Source of the DNA: Durusdinium trenchii | Taxonomy: Eukaryota; Sar; Dinophyceae; Suessiales; Symbiodiniaceae | Direction: 5' to 3' | DNA: 64,000 nucleotides | Assembly (NCBI GenBank): GCA_963970005.1 | Contig: CAXAMN010008447.1 | Location: forward strand, 79,514 to 143,513 | Part shown: positions 44,401 to 56,760 of the stretch, in pieces | Position numbering within the stretch: position 1 is the stretch's first letter | Layout of the letters: each line of letters opens with the position of its first letter | Program-made: the position numbers and the translations under genes | Notes under the pieces: model-generated | What the model saw: only the letters and a program-made list of their open reading frames with translations | Databases searched by the model: none | Told to the model about the DNA's origin: nothing

Positions 44401-47400
44401 TTTTGATATGACATTGTATGACCAAGTCCAGTATAATGAGATCAGTTCCTGACCTGTAGGCTTTGGTTGTTTTACTGTATTCATTTTTTTCGGATTGGCT
44501 TGTCCCACCGGAGATTCCACTCTTCTGCCCGGCTTAGACACCTGGCCCAATCCTCCGGGTCCAAGGATTTCGTCCGAGCCTCCAGAGGGCAATGAGGCAG
44601 AACGGGGGGGCATTTCTCGGGGAGTGGAAACGGAGCGAAACGAATCGACCGGGGAACGGGAAGAGCGCGGGAGAACCGAGGGGGAGGGACACCGGGGGAA
44701 GGTGCGCTCTTTGAGCTGCGCGAGTTCACTTTCGCTCGTCAAAGGTAAAGGGATCCTTTTGCTCCAATTATAATCCTCAGACCACAGGGATCCAAAGGGT
44801 TGATGTGGAGCCACAAAGCCCCAGAAAGCCACAGAAAGCAGTGAAGATGAGCTGAGGCTTTTGGTGAAATGCTTTCTGCCGGAAGCCATGGTTTCTAGAT
44901 TGTGGGACCTATGGATTCTTTAGGATTTTTAGATCTTAAAGCATTCTTCAACGATAGTAGATTCTGGTAGATCGTTGGGTCAGGGCCAACATGTGAGATC
45001 TTTATGCAGGCTAGAAACCAGCCACAGTAGCAGTAGCCGCATGCAATCATTCTTCGACTCGTTTCTACATTGCCTGTTGGGGCGAGAGAAGAGAAGGGCC
45101 TCGGACGGGGAGGTGTCCACCCGGACACCGAGTCCAGAGAGCCTTTCGAGGTGAAAAGTCTGAGATGGCGCTCAGCGCCTGGGAGCCGCCTTTGAGCCTT
45201 TGAGCCGGTTGAGATGATTCTTCATCTCAGCAACATGGCGTTCTGGGTCAGTCATAGACTGTCAAAACCCGATTCTGCACCGAAGGTCATCATAGTTGAT
45301 GAATTGATCAAGAAACATCAACAAACACTTTTGTGTTACAGGGTGGTTCTTGATCTCCGGATGTTCGTTATTAGTGATCAATAGTTATGATCATGTTGGG
45401 TCGCCTTTCTTGGGCTTCCAGTCAAACAAATTCGACTCCAGTGAACATGTTCCACAAAGATCCACTCACAGAGGCTCGGCGCTTCTGCTGCGCTGCTGCG
45501 CTGCAAAATTGGTGCCATGAACAACCGCGACCGTGAAGTTGTCGTTCGGTGGCGAAGAAGAGTGAGAGGTGTGTGGATGGCCAGAGCTGTTCAAATGGGA
45601 CTGACCTTGACATGTTGGTTTTGGAGCGTGGGCAAAGTTCAATCTCTGTAGAAGTGATATTTTGGATGACTTCGTGCATTTTACCCCTTCACTTTATCCA
45701 AATTCTGAGTCATGTCAGCTCAGGAGGGCTTAGCAACGAATGGGTAGGCTGAAACCCAAACCCTACTTTGGTGGAGTTTTTTTCTTTCAATTGTGGGGTA
45801 CTTTGGTTTGTATTTATTTTCCAGTTCGGCGGCATATGGCATAAGCACAAACACCACACTTATTAGTCAATGTAAGGGGTCATGTTACTTCTTAAGGGCT
45901 TTTGGTGGTGTATTTTTTGGTTGCAGCCGACCGGCTGCAGGCGCACTACGCCCGCGTGACTAGGCGGTTTTCCGGGCCGTAACCCTATCCAGTAGGATCC
46001 GTTGGTATACGTTTGGTATATACCGTGTCTCTACTGCCTTTGTCGAAGGCTGCCTAGGGCCTTGAAGGGTACTGCCCTGGTTTCCCTCTTGTGGAAAATC
46101 ATGGAACATCCATCGAAGATCCACTTCAGTAGACTGACTGCCATCCCTCACTCCACTGAAATCGTCGTCTCGCGAGAGTCCCAGAGTCCTCGAGAGACAG
46201 AACGCCAAAAAGCCAAAAGAAGGCCGTGTGGCTGGGGCTGGGGCAATCTGGAATTCTCCCAGCACTTCTTGTGGCCTGATTGTACAGGCTTTCATACTTG
46301 GCTGAACGCACCACCTTGTCCATCAGTATGACTTAGTACCTGAGTCTTAGTGGATCAATATTTTCTGGGCGGCATGCGGAACGATCCTATCTCAGCCATG
46401 AAAGGGAACGTAAGTCACCATGGTTTGCCCTCCAAAACACATGGACAGGGATGTCACCATGCTCTTGAAGGATGTTTGGTATTGACCCACACACCAAACA
46501 TCGGCAAGCGTTGAACACAGACAGACAGACATTGATAAGCAACCTCTTGGACCCTCGATTTTCCGGAGATGAACGCTGTTTGCACGCTCCTTTGGTGTGC
46601 AGCTTGTTCCCTTCAGTTTTCCACACTGCATTCACGGGTCCAATTTATTGAACAGAGGCAAAAGGAGTACCAAACAGTTACTGTATATACAATCCCAAAC
46701 CAATCAAAGCCCCTACAAATGAAGGCGGTTTGGGGGCAGTCTGTGTAAGTTGGGTAGAGTGATTGGCTCCACTTGGGCAAGCAGTCTGACACGAGGACTC
46801 CTAGAACTTCATAGAAGATGAGGAGGCTCTAATCTTCTAAACCGCTTCCTGACCTCCCAACCGATATTTTGGGGTCTATGTTCGATTGGGCGCCAGTGTC
46901 AATAGTGAGTCAAGTCTTCGAGGAACCCCCTCTGTCAGGGTGGATGGTGCCTCCTGCTGCTGTCATGTGGCAGTTGGAACGCCTCAGATGATTGGGCCAG
47001 TTTCGGAACCTCGGTGTTGCCACACCAGTGACTTCAGAAGAGACCGTGTAGCAACACTGATTGCATCCGTGTCCTGAAGTCATACCTAGTCCGGCGGGGG
47101 TCGAGTCATACGACGCACCATCGGTCGCGGTCGCCTGTCGATGGGTCGACGAGGGACCGATGAGATGAACAGACGGAGGAAACGCGTAACGGCGTCGCGT
47201 GCCAACTTGGCTGCCCTATGCCTGCACCCGGTAAGGGCAGGGTGAGAGAAATGGCCCAAGGTTTTGGACCTTCGATTGGATCAACAACCTTTGTGCGTCA
47301 GGGATACGCAAGAGGCAAGAGCAAAGGACTCGTACTCTGCGTACGTAAGGCGGCGACTGTGGCTTCCGGCTTCCGGCTTCACTGACACCTTGAGGAATCG

Positions 47401-48170
47401 AAGACCTGGTCCAGTCGGGGATCTGGTCCAGTCGGATGATCCTTGCAATGAGGTGGAACCCAATCGCAGCTACATCTTCACGGTGGAGGCCGGCCTTTTC
47501 TCTGGTGGCAGGACCGGAGGATGAGATTGGACTAAAGTGACTAAAGGTTGAACCTCCTGAAAATCCAAACAATTGTGTTTTGTGTTTAGTGTTGTTGTTT
47601 GTTTGTATTGGTTTCCCTTTGCTTTGCTTGTTTTTATATTTTTTGATTGGCTTGGCTTTCGGAGCACATCCGGGACCCCTGTTCGCTTGGTTCCGTGGAG
47701 GTGTTTTGCTTCGGTTTCGGGACGAGGCCACCACTGGCCGCAGCAGCGCTTCCAGCCGCCCCTCGCCGCCGGTCTTTGCGCCGGCGCGGGTGCCGCAGGC
47801 GCCGGCAGCACCGCAGGCGAGCTGCGGGGTTTCAAGCGGAAGGGAGGTTTGGAGGTCTGAAATTAGTTTCTACATGGTTCTACCAATCGCACTTGGATAG
47901 TTTATATAGTGGTCAGTTTTCTACCATCAACGACGTTCTTTTTTCTTTATTCTATTGGGTTTCAAGACCTTTCAACTAATAGGTAAAGCATGGTGAAGCA
48001 TTTCTTGTTAATATTCGAGATGCACGGCCAATTTGCCGACACTTTGAGATTGGGCAGCACCTAATTGCAAACCATCTTTCACTTTTTTCCCGAATGCGTA
48101 GCGAAGGGTTCTCGTTTAACTCTGGGGGTCTGGGGGTAGAGTCTTGTTCGCGATCCGTTGTTTCTATGTT
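32441..48170. other. Host DNA, about 16 kb without a recognised gene
   Basis: Open frames are short or run through several phases without splice-consistent coding patterns. Longest is 42007-42711 (+), 234 codons, with no domain I know. Near 39300-39372 GLQRLGADELPKLKAKVADM precedes CAGGTG and could be an exon. A 10-bp ATGACATTGC triplication lies at 43204-43232. Nothing else stands out. Confidence 0.4.
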
Positions 48171-48244
48171 CGCAACCGTCCGCAACCGTTCGCAACCGTC
48201 CGCAACCGTTCGCAACCGTTCGCAACCGTCCGCAACCGTTCGCA
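48171..48244 (+). repeat. Exact 10-bp tandem repeat (CGCAACCGTY), 7 copies
   Basis: Seven contiguous decamers from 48171 to 48240 plus CGCA. They differ only at the tenth base (C or T). Confidence 0.95.
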
Positions 48245-48656
48245 GTAGGACGCTAAGGCGCTGCCATTGGGGGAAGCTTTTGCAAGTGACTTTTCATGGA
48301 TGTGTCACGTGTCAGTTTGCGACGCTATTCCATTGTGATTTGCATGAAAATGACATGTCGCGCAAGAAGCGTGATGCATTTCGCTGCACAGGCGCAGTGG
48401 TTTGAGAGATCCGCAGTTTACTGCGCAGTTCCATTGGGATTAGCGTTTGGAGAGTCGTGTTTTTGGGGTGTTGGATGTGGCCGTGCCATTAGGATTTGCA
48501 TTTCAGGGTGTGGCATCGAAGCTCTGTTTTCGCGACAAGTCTCAGCTGAAATGGCGATTTTGGTGGATGGGAGTGTGCTCAGAACGGGTCGAAATCATTC
48601 TAAACGTGTGGTGTGGTGCAAATTTTGTTGAAGCTCATGTGAGATGATATTCTCAC

Positions 48657-48866
48657 TTTTCGTGGCAGGCACAGTACTTTGTGCTGATTTTGAGGTGTGG
48701 AAGTGCGATTTTCGTGGCAGGCGCAGGAAATCGTGAGGTTGCGAGGTGTGACGGAGTTGACATTTCGTGGCAGGCGCAGTACTTTGTGTGCGTTAGACGT
48801 GTGGATGCGGAAAGATTCGTGGCAGGCGCAGGGAATCGCGAGGTCGTGAGTTATGGTAGAGGTGAA
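48657..48866 (+). repeat. 52-bp tandem repeat starting TTCGTGGCAGGC, 4 copies
   Basis: TTCGTGGCAGGC begins at 48659, 48711, 48764 and 48816 (spacing 52, 53, 52). Alternate copies share AGTACTTTGTG or GGAAATCGTGAGGT, which implies an older 105-bp duplication. Confidence 0.85.
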
Positions 48867-48979
48867 TGTCGCTGTCACATTGGGATTGGCGTGTGAGCGG
48901 GTGTCGTTTGGAGGGGCTGGAATCGCGAAATTGCTAGGCAGGGCTGCGTGATGTGTGCGCTCCGATGGGTGTTTCCGCT

Positions 48980-49165
48980 GGACTTTTGGAGGAAGTCTCG
49001 TACGAAACGCTCGTTTTGGAGACTTGANNNNNNNNNNCGTACGAAACGCTCGTTTTGGAGACTTGACGTGTGACTTTTGGAGGAAGTCTCGTACGAAACG
49101 CTCGTTTTTGAGACTTGACGCGTGACTTGTGGAGGAAGTCTCGTACGAAACGCTCGTCTTGCAGC
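48980..49165 (+). repeat. 52-bp tandem repeat with CGTACGAAACGCTCG, 4 copies and a gap
   Basis: CGTACGAAACGCTCG begins at 48999, 49038, 49090 and 49142. The intact spacings are 52 bp. Ten Ns (49028-49037) sit between the first two copies; the period predicts 23 missing bases there. The unit contains AAGTCT and AGACTT as inverted ends. Confidence 0.9.
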
Positions 49166-49181
49166 CTCTACGAAGGAGGAG

Positions 49182-49230
49182 GAGTGTCCCGCAAGAGTGT
49201 CCCGCAAGAGTGTCCTACAAGAGTGTCCCA
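49182..49230 (+). repeat. 13-bp tandem repeat (GAGTGTCCCGCAA)
   Basis: Copies at 49182, 49195, 49208 and 49221; the last two carry changes. Confidence 0.9.
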
Positions 49231-49339
49231 GATCGGCGCGACCTTTGGACGAGAAGTCTTGTATGAAATGCTTGTGTGTGTGTTCGGGAAACCCACACTC
49301 CGTTCGACTGTGTGTCTCATATACTTCTTGTCGTTGCAG

Positions 49340-49590
49340 GCGAACCACAACAACGCACGGTCTTGCACTCCTATTTACAAGAAGATCAGACGCCGCAATT
49401 GTGGATTTCTCTGTATTATGTGGACGGTTACCATTTTCAAGTGCTTATTTTCGAGATTTTGGGACAATGCCATTGTTTCTTTCGCGCCGCGGATCTGCCA
49501 GAACCTTTACGCCAGTGCTTGATGAAGACAGAGCTTGGTGGTGAAGTCCCCAGCGCATGCTGCCTTGGTGGTGGAGTCCCCAGCGCATGA
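49340..49590 (+). CDS. Possible host exon, unknown protein
   Basis: After CTTGTCGTTGCAG (acceptor) the frame is open for 83 codons to TGA. It includes LQEDQTPQLWISLYYVDGYH and continues with FQVLIFEILG and FFRAADLPEPL, a hydrophobic and polar mix typical of a folded domain. The last part (GGEVPSAC and GGGVPSA) comes from a 30-bp direct duplication at 49526-49586, so the true exon may end earlier. I do not recognise the family. Confidence 0.35.
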
Positions 49591-51480
49591 TGTCCAACAG
49601 CGTGTCAGAGAGTGAAAAAGAGATTCCCACCGGCTATGTGTCTTTTTGTACACAGTGGTTTGACGTATGTGTTTGCATTCGGGTTCGTGGGCTCCATCTT
49701 GTTTTAAAAGTCTTTTGTAGGGCCTCATGAAGTGCACCGTTTTTCAACATGTGGTTGCGGCTGTTCTACGGCCTAAGGTTTTGGCCGTCGACGGGCTCGC
49801 AGCTGAGCTGAGGCCGTATGTCGCAACGGACTCGGCTTGGGGTATTTCGCAACAGGGTGGGACACGAAGATATGTGAGACAGAGGACCCATTTGGCCGAT
49901 CTTACAAGTCTCTTGGCAGCTTCAAGTGTTTGTCGATGTCCAGATGCAACAGCAAAGCGGAACTCTCCAACATCTATCCTGTGTAGAGTCAGCAGTTGAG
50001 GAGCTGCAAATGCCGCTGTCCTGGAGTATATTCAGACACAATTAGTGGGGTATGTCGCTTCTGGAGAATCACAGTGTTTTCATGTGTTTTCATGATTGTC
50101 TATTCAGATGTTCACCCGGAGGACCCACAAACCCAGGGAGAGTGGGATGGCTTGTGGTTGTTTGTGCTGGCGGGGGTTTAACCGGCCCCTATTTTCTATG
50201 AATTTTATCTACATGCTGCATGATATCAGGTTCTCTACATGTTGCATGCTGTCAGATCCTCACTAACAGCTTCACTTGTTACACACGTATATTCTTGCTG
50301 CTTGCAAACAGTCGAAGAGCTTCGGGGGTGGGTCAGGTGTGTGCGTGGGGGGTGGGGGGCAGTAACGTCGATTGTCGGAGGATGACTCCCTGGCTTTGTG
50401 TCTTGTGTTGGTTTTGCTCATTCGTTTGTCTGGTCCTTTTTCTTCTGGATGCGTTGTATCTAGACTCTTCGACAGACGTGTATGTGTTATCCTTGAAGAC
50501 ACGAGAGGGTGAAAGACACCTTAACTTACGTTTGGCTCAAGTGGGCGAAAACAATCGCTCGCTTTCTCTCGTGGTCATCAGCCGTAGTCGCTGCTGCCAT
50601 TGGCGCTTCGTTGCTGTACTCTGCTTGGCGTCCGGTGTTCTTCATCTCACTTCTACCTGATTCACGGTTTTGTCTTCTTGGCATCTTGAACATTGGGATT
50701 CAGTGCCTTGGCGCGTTGGATGGATAGAGAGGGTGCGGGGGAAAGGCCTGCTAAAGACACGTAGGTAGCAGGAGAGGAGGCAAGAAGGCCAAAAGAAAAG
50801 CTGAATTATTGTGGGTTGGGGCTCAAGCTGAGGAACTCAAACACTTTCCCAAGTCTAGGTCAAGTACAGTTCCTCCTTTTGCGAAGGAGCGTAAAGCTGA
50901 AAGCTCCTCCTTGACAATAGTCAGACGTTGTCGAACCCCAGGAATTTGCCGTTGTTGAGAAGCAGCAACCTAGCTCAAGCAGTTGTAGTGCAAGGAGCCC
51001 GGAAGTTGAAAAAGGGCAAGAAACTTCAAAGTTGACCTTTCCGAACGAAACCTCCCTAGGTTCAGGTGAAGCTGTCACACCGTCCTCATCGAACCTGAGT
51101 GTTTGCCGGCTGCCGTGAAGAGGCTTTCAGCTCCAGTGGGGAATCAAGCATTGAGGCCCAGTTGGCTCCCACGCTTCGCTTGTCTTCGCACTGCGGACGA
51201 GTGGAATTGTTGGGCTTATTAATCATGGATTCGGCAACTTTCATCTCTGGCTTTCACAAGTAGCAGGGTGTAGTTGCAGCCGTAGGAGATCAAAGGGGAA
51301 CCTCTCTGGAACCTTCTGTGACGACTCGTCACGACTAGTCCAGGGTCTTCCTCAAGCTCTAGGCAAAGAACTTTCAAAGAACCTCGTCCTAGGTCAGGTG
51401 ATCGGTTGAGAAGACCGCCTGAGAAGGCAACTCAGTGTTCGGAATCGTTGTATCGAACCGGGCAACGCAGCAACAGCAAG
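49591..51480. other. Host DNA, no firm gene
   Basis: A frame at 49727-49999 (+), starting MKCTVFQHVVAAVLRPKVLA, could continue the unknown gene of 49.3 kb. A hydrophobic frame at 50380-50480 reads WLCVLCWFCSFVCLVLFLL. Neither can be confirmed. Confidence 0.4.
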
Positions 51481-51491
51481 GTTCTACGAAC

Positions 51492-52352
51492 ATGTCCAAA
51501 ACGTCAACTGATCCTGGGTTTATTCAAGAAGCCGTAAGGGCTGTGTCTGATGCAAGGGCTGAAACAGCCTCTGTGATGTCTCAGGCTGCCTTGCAGGCAC
51601 TCAGATGGAAGCGGCCCAGGCCATGTCTGCAGCTAAAAAAGCTTCCGCCAGTACTCAGGTTGCAGCTGCAAAAGCAGTGACAGAAGCCATGGGGTGTCGC
51701 TTCTCAAGCAAAGGCAGAGGTGGCTTTTCTTCAGCAGGAGCTTAGCAACACTAAGGCAAGAGAACAGGCGTTGATGGCGCAAGTTGAGCAGTTGAGACGA
51801 GAGGTGACCAGTCAGAAACGTAACCATAACGATACTGAAACTGTTCCGGCCTCCAGAGTAGAGTGTCTTGAAACTAGGCTCCAGGCAGAAGAAAGGTTGG
51901 AACTGCATGAGTCTTCAAGAGCTGTGGTATGCTCCTCCCATTCCCCAGCAACAGCCTCTCCAAACTCAACACGACTATTCCTCTGGAAGCCCACGCCAAC
52001 CCATGGTTGAAAGGTTCCCTCACAAGATCTTCCCGGATGACATTCCTTTAGCCCAAGGTTCAAACGCTTCGTCCCCTGCCCATTTCAGAATGGACCAAGG
52101 GAATGGTTTGGAGACAGACGGAATGAAAGGCAAAGGCATTGAACACAGAAGCCTCAGAACAAAAGAGAACCATCATTTAAAGCTTCCCTCGCTACCCGAA
52201 TCGGCAGCTCAGTATCGCGCCTGGAGAAGTTCGATTCGCGCCACTGTCCTCGCGTTTTGCTCAGCAAGTGCACCTGATGTCGTGCTTGCGCCTGATGCCG
52301 TGCTGATGCTTCAAGTTGTTTCAGAGAGTTTGCGCGTGGAGATCTTGGGCGC
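51492..52352 (+). pseudogene. Decayed gag of a copia-type LTR retrotransposon
   Basis: Starts MSKTSTDPGFIQEAVRAVSD, then shifts frame at about 51600 and 51690 through Ala-rich helical sequence to FLQQELSNTKAREQALMAQV, a coiled coil. After another shift near 51900 come a Gln/Pro-rich region and LKLPSLPESAAQYRAWRSSI, the K-L-P-x-L-P-x-x-A-x-x-Y/F-R-A-W pattern I associate with gag of dinoflagellate copia elements. It breaks off near ESLRVEILGAY. No protease, integrase, reverse transcriptase or LTR is seen downstream, so this is a truncated relic or a retroposed fragment. Confidence 0.55.
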
Positions 52353-52501
52353 CTACCAGAAGATGGCAGAGGGATGTGGCCGCCTCCACGTACCACTTCA
52401 TGAACGGTGTCAGCCTCAATGTTGTGAAGGAGACGGACCAGGAGCGAATCCGCGTCTTGATGGACGAGGAGCAGAAGAAGGGCAAGAAGCGTAAGCTGTG
52501 A
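52353..52501 (+). CDS. Possible 3' host exon ending in a basic tail
   Basis: Follows GATGGCAG, a possible acceptor, and reads RDVAASTYHFMNGVSLNVVK then ETDQERIRVLMDEEQKKGKKRKL to a TGA stop. The Lys/Arg end resembles a nuclear localisation tail. GC-rich third positions differ from the gag relic just upstream, which suggests the relic is inserted next to, or spliced into, a host gene. The family is unknown. Confidence 0.4.
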
Positions 52502-55500
52502 CCTTGGTGGGGGTGAGAAAAAAGTGCGTTGGCTGCTTCTCCTGCACCTGGAAACCAGTTTGGTGGCCTTAAGCGGCTTTCTGAGGTCTTGGTTGAATTG
52601 CCCTCTTAGTCGTGAATTTGCATTTTCTTGTCGTGGCTTCACTGTTCCTTGTCGTGGAAACGTTTTTCTTTTTTGTCGCGGAAGCTGGCCACCCTCCAGA
52701 TTTTTCTGCGGACACTCCGGACTCTTCGGCGTTGTCCTTGCAAAGCAAGTTCTCTGCTAGCAGGTCTAACTCACGGGGCTCAGTTTGAGGTGTCGATGCC
52801 TGAGAAAGACACTCGTATTGCCGAGGGTTTGATGAAGCCGACTTAATTTTTTAAGCGGCTGGGAATAGCATGAGTAGCGTGGAATAGTTAACTAGCTTTT
52901 GTTTCACTCCATGTATTTAGATGTCAAGACCAAACGGTGTGAGTCACCAAACGGTGTGAGAAGAAAAACCGACATGAAGTCCCAGTCCCAATTCTCTCCT
53001 GCTACCGGAAACTCCGTCCCAAACGAACACATGGGTGTGTACTGGAATAGGAGAATAGGGAGACCCCCGAAAGACCCTGGAAGAAGTAAAATAGACCACA
53101 AACCATTGGTGGGGTTTTCCTTATTACAGACCGAGGAAGCGTGTTGTTGTTTTCTTCAATGTGTTTTGGTTGGCAGACCAGAGCATATTCTTAGATGAAA
53201 AGCCTGTGACCTGTCGTCGTCGTCGAACAAGCACCATCGTCAGGTGGAACACCTTCTCCTGCGGTGGTGGATTGCCAATAGAAGGCTTCAAGGCTGAAAT
53301 TCGAGTTTGGGTTCCTGATCCAATTCCCTTGCGGCCAAGGTTCCTTTTTGTTGATGTACGTTTACTGGACAGCGTGAACAGAACCGGGATATAAACATAG
53401 ACAGGAATGATCAACATGATGGTGTTGGAGGTCTAAGTTATCACATCCACCTCTGATGGAAAGAGGCAAAACACGAACCCCCATGGTGTTTGTTCTTCGA
53501 AAGCATCCCTGGGGGCCGAGCCTTCCTGACGCGGCGTCTGTGCAGGTGGGCGTCCTGGATGCTGCCAGCCCAGGTGGAAGCCACGCCACAGTCGACGCGA
53601 CGCGTTGATGCACGGAACGCGACATGCCATGAGGCACCGAAGACGGTTGGAGGATAGGGAGATGGTCTCCTAAAGACCCCAAGAACCACAGGCTTTACCA
53701 CAGACCTCAGATACCAAAACAGGGCACCGAGATGCACCGAGCACTTTGACAGAAAGAGGAGGAACAGCTGTCGCAGAAAAACCATGTTTTTGACTTTGGA
53801 GCTTAGCAGCTTTCTGTGGTCAGATTGTCAGTTTTACAGGCTTGCCCATATTGAATCTGGTTGGGTTTCCCTTGCCAAGTCACCCAACACAAGTCTCAAC
53901 CCCCGCATTCATCCATCACTATAGGCACTAATCGAAGCCTCGATGCCAGAAACTCAAGTACCATGAGGTCAGGGGGTCTGCAGGACAACCCACAAATTCT
54001 GAGAGACCGCCACTGGTGTTGTTACTGTATGTCGCTTGCAAATACTATTGACCGTAGGAGTCCGATGAAGCCAACATATTTCTCATGTCTTCGGATGTCA
54101 CCCAATGGCCGGCGAATTTTGGAAAAGCACCAACCGTCTTGAGACTTGACCGTGGTTCGGTGTTGAGGTGCGAGCCCGAGGTGCAGTGTTCCAGTGAACA
54201 TGCTTTGGGTATGTATAGCCTTTGGCTTCTGAGCAGAAGGGCCGCCATTTTACGTTGAAGTCCAGGATTGATGTAGGAGCGTGGCAGAAGAAGTTTCTTC
54301 CATTTAGTTATTTTGGACGGCGATCTCGATATATACTGTCTATATAATATTATATATATACAGTATTTTATATGTCAACACCTGGAGCAAGGCACACCTC
54401 CCGGTACTGATGCCGTTCGAAGTGACGTCCTCGCACTCTGTGCTTTGGCCTGGCTTACAGAGTGGTTAGTTAGGTTTATTCATGTGCACGAAAGGCGTTG
54501 GAAATCGCTGGAATCTTCTATGATGGAGGCCGTTGAACATGATTCAAGATACTCTTTCCAGGAGCCAGTGGCTTGTCAAGCTACCCACTGCATTCCCCAC
54601 AGTACCCCACCAAAACCACCATCAGAGCTCGCAACCTGAAAGCACTCGCAACCTGAAAGCACTGCTAATCACTGCTTTCATCATAAACTCATTGGAACAG
54701 CGATCCCCCTGCAGCTCTGCCCTTTCTCCGGGGACCAACTTGCGGGCGCTACCATTGGCCATCTGCAGTTTGGCAGGTGCGCAGGAGTGGGAGTGGCCAT
54801 GTTTTTTCGCGGCTGACCAGAGTTGAATTCCACAAGCACATGTACCCCCGCTGAACACTCACATGGACCCTTTAAAGACCGGTTTGTAGAGGAGAACGGT
54901 CTGAGTTTTGGGAGGTGTATACCTCACAAGATCGAGACATGACGCACATCAGCTCATGTATGATTGAACAAGCGCCGCTAAGCCTTTCCTCAATTGGTGG
55001 GGTTGCTAGAGGTTGGTGATGGGAAGGCTTTTCAAAAGGGAGGGATTCTGATGCAGTGATACAGTGACCTGATGGAGAAGATGTCCCCCCCTCTGAACAC
55101 ATATATAGTATTGGACATCAGTTCGTGCCTCTGTTTGGGCACCGCTTTTTCGATCCATGCCATCCATTTCTGTACTTTGGATTGGTTGGTTGGTCAGAAC
55201 TCTGAAGCTTCGCAAGCTTCGACAGGGCCAATGGCCTTGCAGCTCTCCCTGAATGTGGTGGCGGCCTGAGAGCGGACTAGTGTTCTTTCTTGTTGAGGTG
55301 AAAGGAAGGACCTTCGGAAGGACCCACATAAAGTAAAAGCCCAGTCTCCTCTCCCCCATGAGCTAGCTGGCCGGATGAAGAGGTAGTGACAGATTGGGGG
55401 AGGAGGGACTTCCCTTGTCCAGTTTCCAGATAGAGATACTGTACTGCTCATTCATCCCTGGCAATATGTGATCGATGTAGCGGCTCCACATAAAGCTGGG

Positions 55501-56285
55501 TGCTGGAGGGAGGAAGGGGCTATCAGTGAACCAACACCTCTAATCCTGGAGTAGCGACAATTGGCTCTTGTCAAACAGGTCAGGCCTCATAGAGACCATT
55601 GATGTTCAGCATAATATGGCTTCCCTCCTCCCCTTGTTCTTGATCAATTGACCCAAGGCTGGCCTACAAGATGCCCAAGTGGGGCCAGACGTTCAGAAGA
55701 TCGGCGTGCCGGGGGCCCTGCCCAGCGGTGGACTTCGTCCACCGGCCGACGGTGGACTGCGGGGCGTCTGCCCAGTCAGGTCGTACCTCTTGATTCGACC
55801 AGTCGGGAAAGATGAGGGTCGTACCTCGGCGGATATTTGGCTCTTGTGACAATTGTCAGATCGTAGATCTAAATCTAAAGTGGACTAGCCATGGACACTT
55901 GGCGCGGCTGAAGGCAAGGCCGGTTCAGGTTTGAATCCTAGCAGGAATCCTGATGCTGTCCCTACAAGTACCATGACTTCTTTCCCAAAGAGCGGTGCAA
56001 ATGAGACCTGGAACCAAAAGGAGATCTGACGTCCTGCGCAGCGAACGAGCACGTGACCGTCCTTCGATGCCAAGAACGAGCCCAGCACTGTCCACAGCGA
56101 CAAAGGAACCGTCCCTAAAACATCGTCCTTCCCATTTTCACTACAGAATGGGTGCCCACCCCTGGAATGAGAAGAGGGATCCTAAAACATCCTACTTCAC
56201 GCTCCTTCCCGCCCTCAACTCCTCAGAGCAACGACGAGGTCCACCCGCCGGCCACAGAGCCCTTCGTGCGAGGTCCTTCCGCTCC
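52502..56285. other. Host DNA, no gene recognised
   Basis: Short frames only. A TA tract lies at 54330-54363. A duplicated ACCTGAAAGCACT occurs near 54636-54662. Nothing supports a gene. Confidence 0.45.
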
Positions 56286-56760
56286 TTCCCACCTGAGCCT
56301 GTGGTGATCAATTCCGTGATGCCTGAGACCTGGGGCCAAGGACGCTTCCAAGGAGGCGCGGCTCCGCCGTTTGGGACCGGCGGACATCGAAGATGCCATG
56401 TTCGATGCCATGTGCCATGTTCGAACACCTTGAAGTCATGGGTTTGCAAGGAAATGAACACCCCCAACATCTGGCTTGTAGATGCAATCTTGAAATATCT
56501 TGAAATGGGTCAAGGCCCTTTCAGAGTTTCCCGAGTCTTCTTGGCTGACCAATCGCATTGTGTTTCCCAGAGCAGCTTTCAGTCCTTTTCATCTCTTCAT
56601 TCTGTCGAGGTATTTCCCAGAAGTGATTCATTCTGTCGAAGCAGCAGCTTTATTTCAACGTGGCCCATTCGGCCAGCTCTCCAGCCGCTGAACGTTCCGC
56701 CGTTCTCCGCAGGCGAAGAGGTCGTGGCGGTGAACGGGATCGATGTGGCCACGATGGACC
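56286..56760 (+). CDS. Split PDZ-like domain, first copy
   Basis: Two pieces. 56286-56345 reads FPPEPVVINSVMPETWGQ, the start of a PDZ-like domain as found in multi-PDZ proteins of dinoflagellates. After an apparent intron, CTCCGCAG at 56705-56712 is followed by EEVVAVNGIDVATMD (56713-56760), the typical G-D/E-E-V/I-x-x-V-N-G core that closes the peptide-binding groove. Homologous pieces recur at 58.97, 59.58 and 63.79 kb in the same order and strand. Exact exon ends are not certain. Confidence 0.5.

Noticed and set aside
47570..47600. TTTGTGTTTAGTGTTG string shared with the viral TIR
   Set aside because: The match is only about 15 bp and does not extend, so it is likely coincidence rather than a viral remnant.
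48171..49230. CRISPR-like array
   Set aside because: The repeats are contiguous tandem units without unique spacers, and the DNA is eukaryotic.
55915..55960. tRNA-like GGTTTGAATCC segment
   Set aside because: No cloverleaf arms or acceptor stem pair around it.
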